This document shows positions 15,571 through 21,647 of a stretch of 21,743 nucleotides of DNA, piece after piece. A program made the translations under genes and the position numbers. The notes beneath the pieces were generated by a model. That model was not told the origin of the DNA and ran no database searches. It saw nothing but the letters and a program-made list of their open reading frames with translations. The DNA is from a virus: positions 1 to 21,743 of the IMG/VR virus record IMGVR_UViG_3300012009_000025; one strand, 5' to 3'. Position 1 is the first letter of the stretch, and every line of letters starts with the position of its first letter.

Positions 15571-16269
15571 TTATGCTCTGCCCTCTACTACCTGGCTGGT
15601 AGTCGTGTCTCTAGTCTCACTTCTCACGCATGTAGGCGGTTGTTCTCGCATGTTTTCTAATCGTTCTTTAAGTTCTTTATCTTGTCGAATCTGATAAGCG
15701 TATCTATGCTTCGGTGGCTTCTGAATTACTCTCATCGCGTCTTGTGGCTTACGCACTTTCTTTACTACGCCGAATTGTTTATTATATCCTTTTGTACTAA
15801 CCGAACGCGAATGATATATTTTTCCATCAGCGTATTCGTAGAGCTTACTCGGCGTGCTCGTGCCGATATATACCCAGTTGCCGCCTTGATATATTCCGCC
15901 ATGGTGCCCTTCGGCTGGGTCAGCGAAGCTTACAAGAAGCTTAAGCTTTTTGTATTCTTTCTTGAGCAATCGTATAGCTATGCTTACGATTCGCGTTACT
16001 TCTGTCTCGTGTTTATCCAACGCTACTCTTACTAGCTCTAATACTTCGTTTCTTTCGAGATTGAAGCGAGTTTGCAGGCTCTTGCTATTGCTCATACCAA
16101 AGACGACAACGCCAACGAATCGCCCATGTTCCCATACACCTACAATATATTTGTAACCACTGGGCACTTGGCCCTTGTAATGCCATCGCTCGCATGCGTA
16201 CTTGGCAGAAGAGTAGCTGGCTTGTTCTAAATACAGTTTTTTATCCGCAATATCTAATCTGTCTCGCAT
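15571..16269 (-). CDS. mom: Mom-family DNA adenine modification protein
   Basis: 232 aa. Blocks CERWHYKGQVPSGYKYIVGVWE (25-46), RFVGVVVFG, ELVRVALDK and SFADPAEGHHGGIYQGGNWVYIG (114-136) match the Mom family, a GNAT-like fold. Mu Mom converts adenines in phage DNA to N6-carbamoylmethyladenine, blocking many restriction enzymes. The active residues are not verified here. Its start overlaps the HNH gene by 16 nt with no clear ribosome site, so it is probably coupled. It is C-terminally longer than the conserved block by about 60 basic residues. It lies between the nuclease and terminase genes, so modification and packaging are made together. Confidence 0.88.
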   Translation of the reverse strand: MRDRLDIADKKLYLEQASYSSAKYACERWHYKGQVPSGYKYIVGVWEHGRFVGVVVFGMSNSKSLQTRFNLERNEVLELVRVALDKHETEVTRIVSIAIRLLKKEYKKLKLLVSFADPAEGHHGGIYQGGNWVYIGTSTPSKLYEYADGKIYHSRSVSTKGYNKQFGVVKKVRKPQDAMRVIQKPPKHRYAYQIRQDKELKERLENMREQPPTCVRSETRDTTTSQVVEGRA

Positions 16270-16580
16270 GCTATCGCTTTTTTATATCTCTGTTTCTCTT
16301 TTTGTTTTGCTGCGAATTTCTTTTGCTCTTCTATTTTTTCTTTCTTGGTCAACAGCTTCATTCGCTCAGCAAGCCTGCATTCTTCTATTCCCTTTGCTTG
16401 GTGGCAGTGCAGGCAGAGCGTTTGAAGGTTATTCGCGTCTAGCTCGTATTGCGGATACTCTTTCTTTGGCAACATATGGTCTACCTGTAGCTGGCTCTCA
16501 TGTTCCCCGCAGCGGACGCAAGCGTGTTTATCGCGTTCTAAAACATAAGCTCTAATGGCTTGCCAGTCTCGCCAACGCAT
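16254..16580 (-). CDS. HNH endonuclease
   Basis: 108 aa. A first zinc-binding CVRC (21-24) is followed by VDHMLPKK with catalytic His35, then ELDANNLQTLCLHCHQAKG (about 46-64) with Asn and the second Cys pair. The C-terminal 40 residues are Lys/Glu-rich. HNH proteins next to terminases in HK97-like phages stimulate terminase cutting and packaging, so this is probably part of that machine rather than a homing nuclease. Start follows the lipoprotein stop directly in a TAAATG junction; ribosome site weak (AGAAG). Confidence 0.92.
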   Translation of the reverse strand: MRWRDWQAIRAYVLERDKHACVRCGEHESQLQVDHMLPKKEYPQYELDANNLQTLCLHCHQAKGIEECRLAERMKLLTKKEKIEEQKKFAAKQKEKQRYKKAIACETD

Positions 16581-17177
16581 TTACTTCTTCTCTTTATTTA
16601 CAAGCTCTTTCGTCTTATCGTCCTGGCTCTTGCTTAGCTCGTCTTTTAGCGTCTTCTTGTCTTTGTCGCTCAAATACGCCATTGCTGATTGAACGCCCTT
16701 GACAGTTTGATTAAGGGCCTTCTTTAATGCGTTATTCGCGGGGCTGAGCGATGGTATATACGCTACTAGGATTTTCCAAGCGATAAAGACAATACCGACG
16801 AAGATAATTAAGTAAAGCAATCCCCAGAACCAGCTACGAAGCGTGTAATATATAGATTCAGCGATTCCTTGGCCCTTTTGCTCGCCTGCGTGAAGAAAGT
16901 CTTTATCAGCGGCTATCCCTTGGTCTTTCGTTATTGCTTCAGGCCCACCGATTCCATGCCAGCTTGCTACGCGGGTAGCTGCTTTCTCGTTCTTTACTTC
17001 TTTCTTCTCGCCCTTTTCTATTCGGCGAGAAATTTTCTTGGGCTTGCCATCTTCGGCATATTCTATATCTTCGGCGATTGCTACGGGGCCTTCTTGTAAG
17101 AAAGACTGACTAAGCATTCCATTGGAGCAACCGCCCAGAGTGATAATCAATAGAAGTGCAATAATGTATTTTTTCAT
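16581..17177 (-). CDS. Lipoprotein with internal membrane helix
   Basis: 198 aa, family not recognised. It has a lipoprotein signal with lipobox LGGC (Cys17) after a hydrophobic stretch. A second hydrophobic segment spans about 115-140 (WFWGLLYLIIFVGIVFIAW). Residues about 45-65 and the C-terminal 40 are Lys/Glu-rich. A lipid-anchored N-terminus plus an internal membrane helix is unusual. In phages, small lipoproteins often serve in superinfection exclusion or lysis (outer spanins), and either is possible here; it is far from the late lysis position. GGAG lies about 10 nt before ATG. A large inverted repeat lies in the upstream gap. Confidence 0.8.
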   Translation of the reverse strand: MKKYIIALLLIITLGGCSNGMLSQSFLQEGPVAIAEDIEYAEDGKPKKISRRIEKGEKKEVKNEKAATRVASWHGIGGPEAITKDQGIAADKDFLHAGEQKGQGIAESIYYTLRSWFWGLLYLIIFVGIVFIAWKILVAYIPSLSPANNALKKALNQTVKGVQSAMAYLSDKDKKTLKDELSKSQDDKTKELVNKEKK

Positions 17178-17204
17178 ATTGTTTTTTCTCCGCGACTAAA
17201 AAAA

Positions 17205-17284
17205 GAAAGCTAAGCGTCTATATAGAAGGAGAAGTGGAAACCACTAAGACAAACTATACAGACGCTTCCCCCCAGAAAGCTTTC
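17205..17284. repeat. Nested inverted repeat upstream of lipoprotein gene
   Basis: Three concentric arm pairs: GAAAGCT/AGCTTTC (17205-17211 and 17278-17284), a 14-base pair AAGCGTCTATATAG/CTATACAGACGCTT with one mismatch (17212-17225 and 17254-17267), and AGTGG-AAA-CCACT (17233-17245). A C-rich bulge (17268-17277) lies on one side. It falls in a 146-nt gap and would be in the 5' leader of the lipoprotein mRNA, or form a large hairpin in DNA. No T-run follows, so a simple terminator is unlikely. Confidence 0.75.
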
Positions 17285-17323
17285 CTACATATAATAGGAT
17301 ATTTCAGACGCTAAAATCGGACA

Positions 17324-17560
17324 TTAAAACATCTTATTTCTTAACCGCTCCTTGTTTCGTCGCGTTCGCTCTTTTCCCCTTTTTCGGTCGAGAGCACGTT
17401 CTATCTCTTTTACTCTTTCTTCTTTGCACTGTTTTTCGTGCTCTAGAGCTATTACATAAGCTTCTTGTATATAATCTTCTATATCTTCTTCTTGAATATG
17501 CCAGCTTCTACACAGCATTCTTGCTTGCTTCTCTATTTCTATTATATCGTTTTCATTCAT
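17324..17560 (-). CDS. Small sigma-region-2-like protein
   Basis: 78 aa. The helix pair ARMLCRSWHIQEEDIEDYIQEA and YVIALEHEKQC looks like the core-binding helices of sigma-70 region 2. No region 4 is present. The C-terminal third is extremely basic (RKRGKERTRRNKERLRNKMF). It could be a truncated sigma factor or a small late-transcription activator; the resemblance is short, so this is tentative. The AGGGG upstream is 13 nt from the ATG. It lies 10 nt after the 17571-17891 gene. Confidence 0.65.
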   Translation of the reverse strand: MNENDIIEIEKQARMLCRSWHIQEEDIEDYIQEAYVIALEHEKQCKEERVKEIERALDRKRGKERTRRNKERLRNKMF

Positions 17561-17570
17561 CTCTATCTAT

Positions 17571-17891
17571 TTACCCCTCGCTTGTGTAGCGTTCGATTTT
17601 ACTTCTATATCTCCCCTTCTTCTTATCGTATCCGATAAGCAGGATAACTCCACCAGCAGCGAGCCAGGGCGTATATACTTCGCTCTTTTTTATCTTCTTT
17701 CTACGTGCTGCCATGTTCCCCCTGCTCGTCACCTGCACTCCCGCTATTTCGTCTGCTTTTACAGCTACATAATCAAAAACGCCGAAGAGGTCTTGTCGCC
17801 GTCGAGCGAATGCGTTCCAGTGCTCCGTCTTCGCTACGAGGTAGCCAGACGATTCCAAATCGCTCTTACAGCGCTGGTCGAATTTAGACAT
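17571..17891 (-). CDS. PD-(D/E)XK-like nuclease, small
   Basis: 106 aa. After an N-terminal helix, RRQDLFGVFDYVAVKADEIAG (31-51) leads into VQVTSRGNMAARRKKI. Asp40 followed 13 residues later by Gln53-Val-Thr55 fits the variant active site seen in small phage PD-(D/E)XK proteins. The last part is a typical beta core GVILLIGYDKKKGRY. Substrate is unknown; related proteins are usually annotated as hypothetical nucleases or resolvases. AAGGCGG stands before the ATG. Overlap with neighbours is minimal. Confidence 0.7.
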   Translation of the reverse strand: MSKFDQRCKSDLESSGYLVAKTEHWNAFARRRQDLFGVFDYVAVKADEIAGVQVTSRGNMAARRKKIKKSEVYTPWLAAGGVILLIGYDKKKGRYRSKIERYTSEG

Positions 17892-17892
17892 A

Positions 17893-18198
17893 CTACACCG
17901 CCTTTAGAGCTTCTTGGAGCTTCTGGGGCGATTCTCGAAGCCTTTTAAGCCAGCGTCGAAGCGTGCGGGGAGATATTCCAGCGGCGATAGAAGCTTCTTT
18001 CTTCGTCCGCCCGTTCGCCAGAGATTGCAACGCTCTCGCCTGGGCGTTCTGGAAAAGCGGGGAGCGAGTGAGGCGAGCTTCAAGCCAACAGTCATAACAG
18101 ATATCCTGCGGAGCGTGCCCGAGCGGGCCTGTGTAGTAGCAGGGAACAACTGTATTGCATTTTTCGCATTTAAGCTTTAACTTATTTTCTCTCTTCAC
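17893..18198 (-). CDS. Zinc-ribbon/helix-turn-helix regulator
   Basis: 101 aa. N-terminal zinc ribbon: Cys11/Cys14 and Cys34/Cys37 in two CxxC knuckles. The C-terminal part (about 55-90) is a helix-turn-helix with KKEASIAAGISPRTLRRWLKR as turn and recognition helix, as in phage regulators and small terminase HTHs. It likely binds DNA; a role as late-gene regulator is an inference from its position before the lipoprotein and packaging genes. The start is GTG at 18198 with AGGGGGAAG upstream; it overlaps the acidic-peptide gene by 17 nt. Confidence 0.78.
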   Translation of the reverse strand: MKRENKLKLKCEKCNTVVPCYYTGPLGHAPQDICYDCWLEARLTRSPLFQNAQARALQSLANGRTKKEASIAAGISPRTLRRWLKRLRESPQKLQEALKAV

Positions 18199-18391
18199 TT
18201 TCTTCCCCCTCGTAGTCCTCGTAGTCCTCTTCCCACAGCATCCGAGACACGAAACAGCTAGAGTTTGTCTGCTCGACGCAAAGAAGTATTCGAGAATACT
18301 CCCCCGAGTCTATAACTTCTTCCAGCTTTTCTCTTGCTTCATTTATCAATTGCTTATGCTCTGTATGTTCTATATCTATGTCTATATCCAT
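18182..18391 (-). CDS. Small acidic protein
   Basis: 69 aa with 22 Asp/Glu and about 7 Lys/Arg. It opens MDIDIDIEH and ends in EEDYEDYEGEESEERK, the latter from a short TCGTAGTCC tandem repeat near 18210. It is unrecognised. The strong negative charge could mimic DNA, as in some anti-restriction proteins, but nothing beyond charge supports it. The gene overlaps both neighbours (start inside the nuclease gene by 10 nt, end inside the zinc-ribbon gene by 17 nt), which supports it being real. AAGGA lies 9 nt upstream. Confidence 0.65.
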   Translation of the reverse strand: MDIDIDIEHTEHKQLINEAREKLEEVIDSGEYSRILLCVEQTNSSCFVSRMLWEEDYEDYEGEESEERK

Positions 18392-18975
18392 GTCTCTAAT
18401 CCTTTTTCTATTGTTTTCTCTAATTCGCCCAGCGTTGTCTTACGAACCGTGGGCATTTGTAACGCTACTTTTTTCGGAAGTACATATCCGTTGGAATTAT
18501 TTTCGCCTGATAAATTATATCTCAAATATTTATCGTGCTCTTCTGCGAGATTCGCAAGCATAGCCAGCGATTCATAGATGTATATTTCGTCATCGGAAAA
18601 ATAGTGAATCATAAAATCGGAAAGCGTAGCGGTGAGCCCAGCAGTCTCTTCTTCTCCTTTTTTCCCCTTCGATACTTCGATGCACAAATTCCCTGATTCG
18701 GAATAGTTCGATTCGTCCTTTATTTCTAGCCTGAGCATGGCCGCACCGAGTTTTACTTTTAAGTCATATTTACTATCTTTATCTTTATTTTTTGTTTTTT
18801 CGTAAGTAAAGCCTAACGCTTCTGCTATTTTTTCTTCTATTTCTTCTCCACGCCGTAGCTCTCTCGCGAATCTCTCACCCGGAACCAAGATTTCATCCGG
18901 TATTCTCACGTCTCTTAAAAATTCCTCTACAGCTTCTCTCTTTTTTAATTCCTTTTCAAAAATTCCTGAATACAT
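18382..18975 (-). CDS. PD-(D/E)XK nuclease-like protein
   Basis: 197 aa. Charged N-terminal helices (1-50) are followed by the nuclease core: KYDLKVKLGAAMLRLEIKDES (69-89) with Asp71, Glu84 and Lys86 spaced as D-x12-E-x-K, then GNLCIEVSKGKKG and GLTATLSDFMIHYF. This layout (core then GNLCIEV, then a T-x-x-DF block) occurs in phage and mobile-element PD-(D/E)XK nucleases. Substrate is unknown. AAAGGAG lies 7 nt before ATG. It is close (2 nt) to the upstream gene. Confidence 0.82.
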   Translation of the reverse strand: MYSGIFEKELKKREAVEEFLRDVRIPDEILVPGERFARELRRGEEIEEKIAEALGFTYEKTKNKDKDSKYDLKVKLGAAMLRLEIKDESNYSESGNLCIEVSKGKKGEEETAGLTATLSDFMIHYFSDDEIYIYESLAMLANLAEEHDKYLRYNLSGENNSNGYVLPKKVALQMPTVRKTTLGELEKTIEKGLETWI

Positions 18976-18977
18976 TT

Positions 18978-19385
18978 TTACTCTCCTTTAACTTTTGTAT
19001 GATAATATTTGTCAGCTTTCTTATATAGATAGTGTATGGCTCTTTGTACCTGCTTCTCTTCTTCTTTATCATAACCAACCTCGTAATCTTCTATTTCTCC
19101 CAGAAAACGAATAAGAGCGTTATATCTCTTTACAGACAAGCGTGGATTACCAAAGATAAAAGATTTAATACAATCTAAAGCTCTTTGGGTTTTCTCGTGA
19201 GCTTTTTTCCATTCATCATATGTTTCATACATTATAACGTTATCTATTCCGTTAATGTATTTAGCAGATTCATTATGTGCGTTATCCCACCTTGTCTTAT
19301 TGGGCTTCCCAAAGTCCGGCCTTCCCTCGCCCCAATTATTTATGCTGTAGAGTAATTTTAATCCCTTTTTTGTTTCTTTATCCAT
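18978..19385 (-). CDS. Hypothetical protein
   Basis: 135 aa, no recognisable family. It is Lys/Glu/Tyr/Asn-rich and mostly helical, without signal or membrane helix. The ribosome site AAAGGAG, 6 nt from ATG, is one of the best in the window, so the gene is real. It lies just upstream of the PD-(D/E)XK gene (2-nt gap), so the two are probably made together. Its order in the operon is that of phage accessory or late-early genes. Confidence 0.75.
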   Translation of the reverse strand: MDKETKKGLKLLYSINNWGEGRPDFGKPNKTRWDNAHNESAKYINGIDNVIMYETYDEWKKAHEKTQRALDCIKSFIFGNPRLSVKRYNALIRFLGEIEDYEVGYDKEEEKQVQRAIHYLYKKADKYYHTKVKGE

Positions 19386-19441
19386 TTCATTCTCCTTTTA
19401 CTATTTATGTTATCGGAATTTGTGCTTCTCTATATATACAT

Positions 19442-19633
19442 TCAACATTCTTTTTTATTATCCTTCTTTTTTCTGCACTTTTTTATATATTTTTTATGCT
19501 GTAGTGAAGACAGACTGTCCCCAATTTTATGATTTATAATTTTACTCGCTTCGCCCTCGCTCATAAAAAGCTCAAGCAGTCTAGCTGCTTTTCGCTTTTT
19601 TTTCGCTCCTGCTCGCAATTGCGTAGCTCGCAA
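19442..19633 (-). CDS. Small basic protein, doubtful
   Basis: 63 aa starting at TTG with GGAG 5 nt upstream. Very basic: GAKKKRKAARLLELFMSEGEA and a C-terminal KKCRKKKDNKKEC. The RKAARLLELFMSEGEASKIIN part could form a helix-turn-helix-like element, but this is weak. A gap of 56 nt separates it from the next gene. It would be the first gene behind the promoter at 20130-20158. It may be a chance frame in AT-rich DNA. Confidence 0.4.
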   Translation of the reverse strand: MRATQLRAGAKKKRKAARLLELFMSEGEASKIINHKIGDSLSSLQHKKYIKKCRKKKDNKKEC

Positions 19634-19725
19634 GCTCGCTCCACAATTAGCTTTTTGCTATTCTCTTTTGACTAAAGGCTTTTTATTTGTCAAAAATAAT
19701 CAAGAAGAATATACAAGAGTAACGT

Positions 19726-19753
19726 AGCAGGCAAGCTTGCTTGACTGCTTTTT
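19726..19753 (+). terminator. Possible plus-strand terminator
   Basis: AGCAG and CTGCT (5 bp) and CAAG/CTTG (4 bp) form a stem with one mismatch and a CTTG loop, followed by a run of Ts. No plus-strand gene upstream is recognised, so its use is unclear and the call is weak. Confidence 0.35.
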
Positions 19754-19805
19754 ATCGGCTTATCTTTTTCGAGCAGCAAGGCTGCGAAGGAAAAGTAATG
19801 CCGAT
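19754..19805. repeat. Nested triple-stem inverted repeat in leader
   Basis: ATCGGC (19754-19759) pairs with GCCGAT (19800-19805), CTTTT (19764-19768) with AAAAG (19791-19795), and GCAGC (19773-19777) with GCTGC (19781-19785) around loop AAG; TTC/GAA extends the inner stem. No T-run follows on the minus strand. It could act as an RNA signal (antitermination or attenuation) or as a DNA site. Confidence 0.65.
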
Positions 19806-20129
19806 GAGTGCTTCAAGTGCATATGCGTGTACATACATCGTAAATACATACATGCTTCTAATTAGATAGAAAAAGGGCATGTCTGCATTGCAGATGGAAC
19901 ATAAAACTATAATCAATAGACGCCATTGGAGATTAAAGCGAGCCACTACCCACAAAAAGTCACTAATTCTTTTTGCTGTCTTATCTATCAGAAATAAATA
20001 AGATTTTCTCACCGTCCGGAAATTCTTAATCTCTATGCTTTCCGGCGGATTTCGCTTATTTGCTGCCTTTTTAGTGTTAAAAAGCCGATACGCCTATTTA
20101 CTTTGTAAAAAACATCGTGCTTCTATATA

Positions 20130-20158
20130 TTTATATAATTCTAAAATACACTTGTCAA
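20130..20158 (-). promoter_or_regulatory. Sigma-70-type leftward promoter
   Basis: On the minus strand TTGACA (complement of 20153-20158) is followed by exactly 17 nt and TATAAA (complement of 20130-20135). Six of six and five of six consensus bases. The first leftward gene begins at 19633 or 19385, so the leader is long. It is a good candidate for the main promoter of the leftward operon. Confidence 0.72.
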
Positions 20159-20275
20159 AAACTTTTTAATAAAACAGTATTCTTCTACATGTCTTTTCGA
20201 TATATCTAAAATAAATCCTTCAACAAAATCAGATTTTCCCAAAAGTTTTTTATTTGCATGAAGCAAAGGCATAAT

Positions 20276-20306
20276 AAAAGCCCCAGCCAAATAAATGACT
20301 GGGGCC
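20276..20306 (-). terminator. Rho-independent terminator after the acidic protein gene
   Basis: GCCCCAG (20280-20286) and CTGGGGC (20299-20305) form a 7-bp stem with a 12-nt loop, followed on the minus strand by TTTTATTAT. It lies about 20 nt after the stop of the gene at 20328-20663 and separates it from the promoter region of the late operon. Confidence 0.75.
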
Positions 20307-20327
20307 TTGTTTGCCTACCGCATCAAT

Positions 20328-20663
20328 CTATTGACGAATACGCCGTACTGTGCTGGGGCCATCCAGCACCGGTTTGACATAATCTGTCTCGCACAGCAAA
20401 TCATCAAGTAGCTCTTTCGTCTGCTCCATTACCTGTGTGATGTAGTCTTTTTCGATATCATCATCCCAGTTGGTGCAGCAGTCAGGGTCGAATTTATCAC
20501 CGTTTAGCCTGGCCTGTTGAGTTTCGAATTCCCGCTGCTCTTCATCAAACTCTTCCAGCGTTTTTCCCGCTGGATGTTCAACTGTTATCGAGTATTCTTC
20601 GAATTCGACAGTAATCGTGTCCTTGTCTTGCCCATCTGCGTACATCTTTTTTCTTTTAAACAT
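20328..20663 (-). CDS. Acidic hypothetical protein
   Basis: 111 aa, not recognised. It is very Asp/Glu-rich in the middle (TLEEFDEEQREFETQQ and NWDDDIEKDY), with a basic N-terminal MFKRKKM and a basic C-terminus. The early part DTITVEFEEYSITVEHPAGKT looks beta-stranded, possibly a small ubiquitin-like or PRTRC-type domain. Strong ribosome site AAGGAG 8 nt from ATG; a terminator follows. The spacing and the canonical Shine-Dalgarno set it with the right-hand genes rather than with the structural block. It could be an early or accessory gene. Confidence 0.75.
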   Translation of the reverse strand: MFKRKKMYADGQDKDTITVEFEEYSITVEHPAGKTLEEFDEEQREFETQQARLNGDKFDPDCCTNWDDDIEKDYITQVMEQTKELLDDLLCETDYVKPVLDGPSTVRRIRQ

Positions 20664-20762
20664 TATAACGTCTCCTTAAAAAAGTAATGAGCACCATTGC
20701 TCAATAAATGTTTCTGTGTGATTGTGGAGGCTGCATATTCTGTTAACGATTCTGCCTCATTA

Positions 20763-20951
20763 TCAAATTATAGAGGCGTGTTCTGCTTCTCGCAACTCAC
20801 TCGCGAAGTTTTTCTTTGTGCTGCCTAAAGCCGATTCCTTTTCAAATTGCTTATTCCAAAGGAAAGCTTTCTCGATGTCTGTTAATTCGTTTATCTTCTC
20901 AAATAGTTTTGCTTGCTCTTTAGTTAATGCTGTTCTTGGTTTATTCTTCAT
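20763..20951 (-). CDS. Small hypothetical protein
   Basis: 62 aa, mostly helical and charged (KEQAKLFEKINELTDIEKAF), no known family. It has no signal or membrane segment. A good AAGGAG lies 9 nt before the ATG at 20951, which is the main support for it. It is 99 nt upstream of the acidic protein gene, in the same direction, and divergent from the winged-helix gene at 21183. Confidence 0.62.
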   Translation of the reverse strand: MKNKPRTALTKEQAKLFEKINELTDIEKAFLWNKQFEKESALGSTKKNFASELREAEHASII

Positions 20952-21182
20952 CTATCAATTCTCCTTCAATAAGTTGTGCAGCCACCGATTGCAGCTGCTT
21001 CACTTCGCTACAATTGGTGGCGAGTTTCCAGGGGCCTCTGTTGAATCTGTGCTGAATCGACGCCGAATCACCGGGCAATCCCTCTACTGCTGCTCGCCCG
21101 ACGCTCAGACCGTTTCTTGCTCGAATTTCAGGGGCGAATGCTGTATTCTTGCCGAATGCCCGCTGAATCAGGAGCAGCCGCT
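20952..21182. promoter_or_regulatory. Divergent intergenic region with operator-like repeats
   Basis: It separates divergent genes. An inverted repeat GCCACCGATTG/CAATTGGTGGC (20981-20991 and 21011-21021, one mismatch) has a 19-nt spacer. Further right GAATC recurs every 11 bp at 21043, 21054 and 21065, with CAATC at 21076; GAAT recurs at 21154 and 21165. Such spacing, one helical turn, suits cooperative regulator binding. No clear promoter boxes were seen. Confidence 0.5.
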
Positions 21183-21647
21183 ATGGAACAAGAGCAGGGA
21201 CAGAGAATTGCTGAAGAGGTCTGCGTTGACTGTCTAGAGGAGGGCATGATTCTCGCTCGTCAACGCTTCTTTGAGCGATACATCAAAGGACAGGTTGCCC
21301 AGTTCCATAGCTTTGACAACGCCTCAAAGGAAGGTCTGTCGATTCGGCATGAGATGCGGGAGCTTTGGAAGTGCTATCGGCATGGCGTAGGGCTTGCCCT
21401 GCAGCATATCGGTTACTTTGAATTGGTGGGGAATATACAACGTTTTCGGGATTCAGTCGTCTTGTCGTTTCTTCAGTCCACAGGTCGATGGCATTCGGCA
21501 GAAGAAATCAGCAATCAGACAACAATTCCCATGGGCAGGAGCACGGACGAAGTGCGGGGCATTTTAAAGGAGTTTATACGCAGGGGACTGGTAGAGCGAG
21601 CAGGAAGGACAAAGGCCACTCGATATAGGGCAATGTCCGAAGCATAG
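21183..21647 (+). CDS. Winged-helix DNA-binding protein, putative
   Basis: 154 aa from the ATG at 21183, chosen because GGAG lies 8 nt upstream; an upstream start at 21117 would add 22 residues but lacks a ribosome site. The C-terminal 65 residues (VLSFLQSTGRWHSAEEISNQ, then STDEVRGILKEFIRRGLVER and a basic tail) have the helix-helix-turn-wing pattern of winged-helix regulators. The N-terminal part is helical and unrecognised. It is the only rightward gene, divergent from the leftward set, with operator-like repeats upstream, so autoregulation is plausible. It may be a phage regulator or a host gene; the edge of the element is unknown. Confidence 0.72.
   Translation: MEQEQGQRIAEEVCVDCLEEGMILARQRFFERYIKGQVAQFHSFDNASKEGLSIRHEMRELWKCYRHGVGLALQHIGYFELVGNIQRFRDSVVLSFLQSTGRWHSAEEISNQTTIPMGRSTDEVRGILKEFIRRGLVERAGRTKATRYRAMSEA

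Larger units (their letters stand above)
19634..20275. other. AT-rich non-coding region with promoter and nested hairpins
   Basis: No supported gene. On the minus strand it starts with a TTGACA/TATAAA promoter (20130-20158) and would give a leader of roughly 490 nt. Inverted repeats: CTTTTTA/TAAAAAG at 20067-20084; CCG(T)CCGGAAA/TTTCCGGCGG at 20012-20048; a 13-base palindrome TCTGCATTGCAGA at 19882-19894; and a nested triple stem at 19754-19805. ACATACAT direct repeats lie near 19832-19853. The 20159-20275 part is only AT-rich. It looks like a control region. Confidence 0.65.

Noticed and set aside
17893-18198. Zinc-ribbon protein as the Mu Com translational activator of mom
   Set aside because: It has two CxxC knuckles but also an HTH, is not adjacent to mom, and shows no sequence match to Com.
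19688-19693. Second minus-strand TTGACA as a promoter
   Set aside because: No acceptable -10 box lies 16-18 nt downstream.
19752-20012. Minus-strand frame of 86 codons in the leader region
   Set aside because: No ribosome site was seen, the composition is that of AT-rich non-coding DNA, and it overlaps the nested hairpins.
20722-21237. Plus-strand frame of 171 codons overlapping the divergent region
   Set aside because: It crosses the antisense of the 20763-20951 gene and the repeat-rich intergenic region, and overlaps the better-supported start at 21183.
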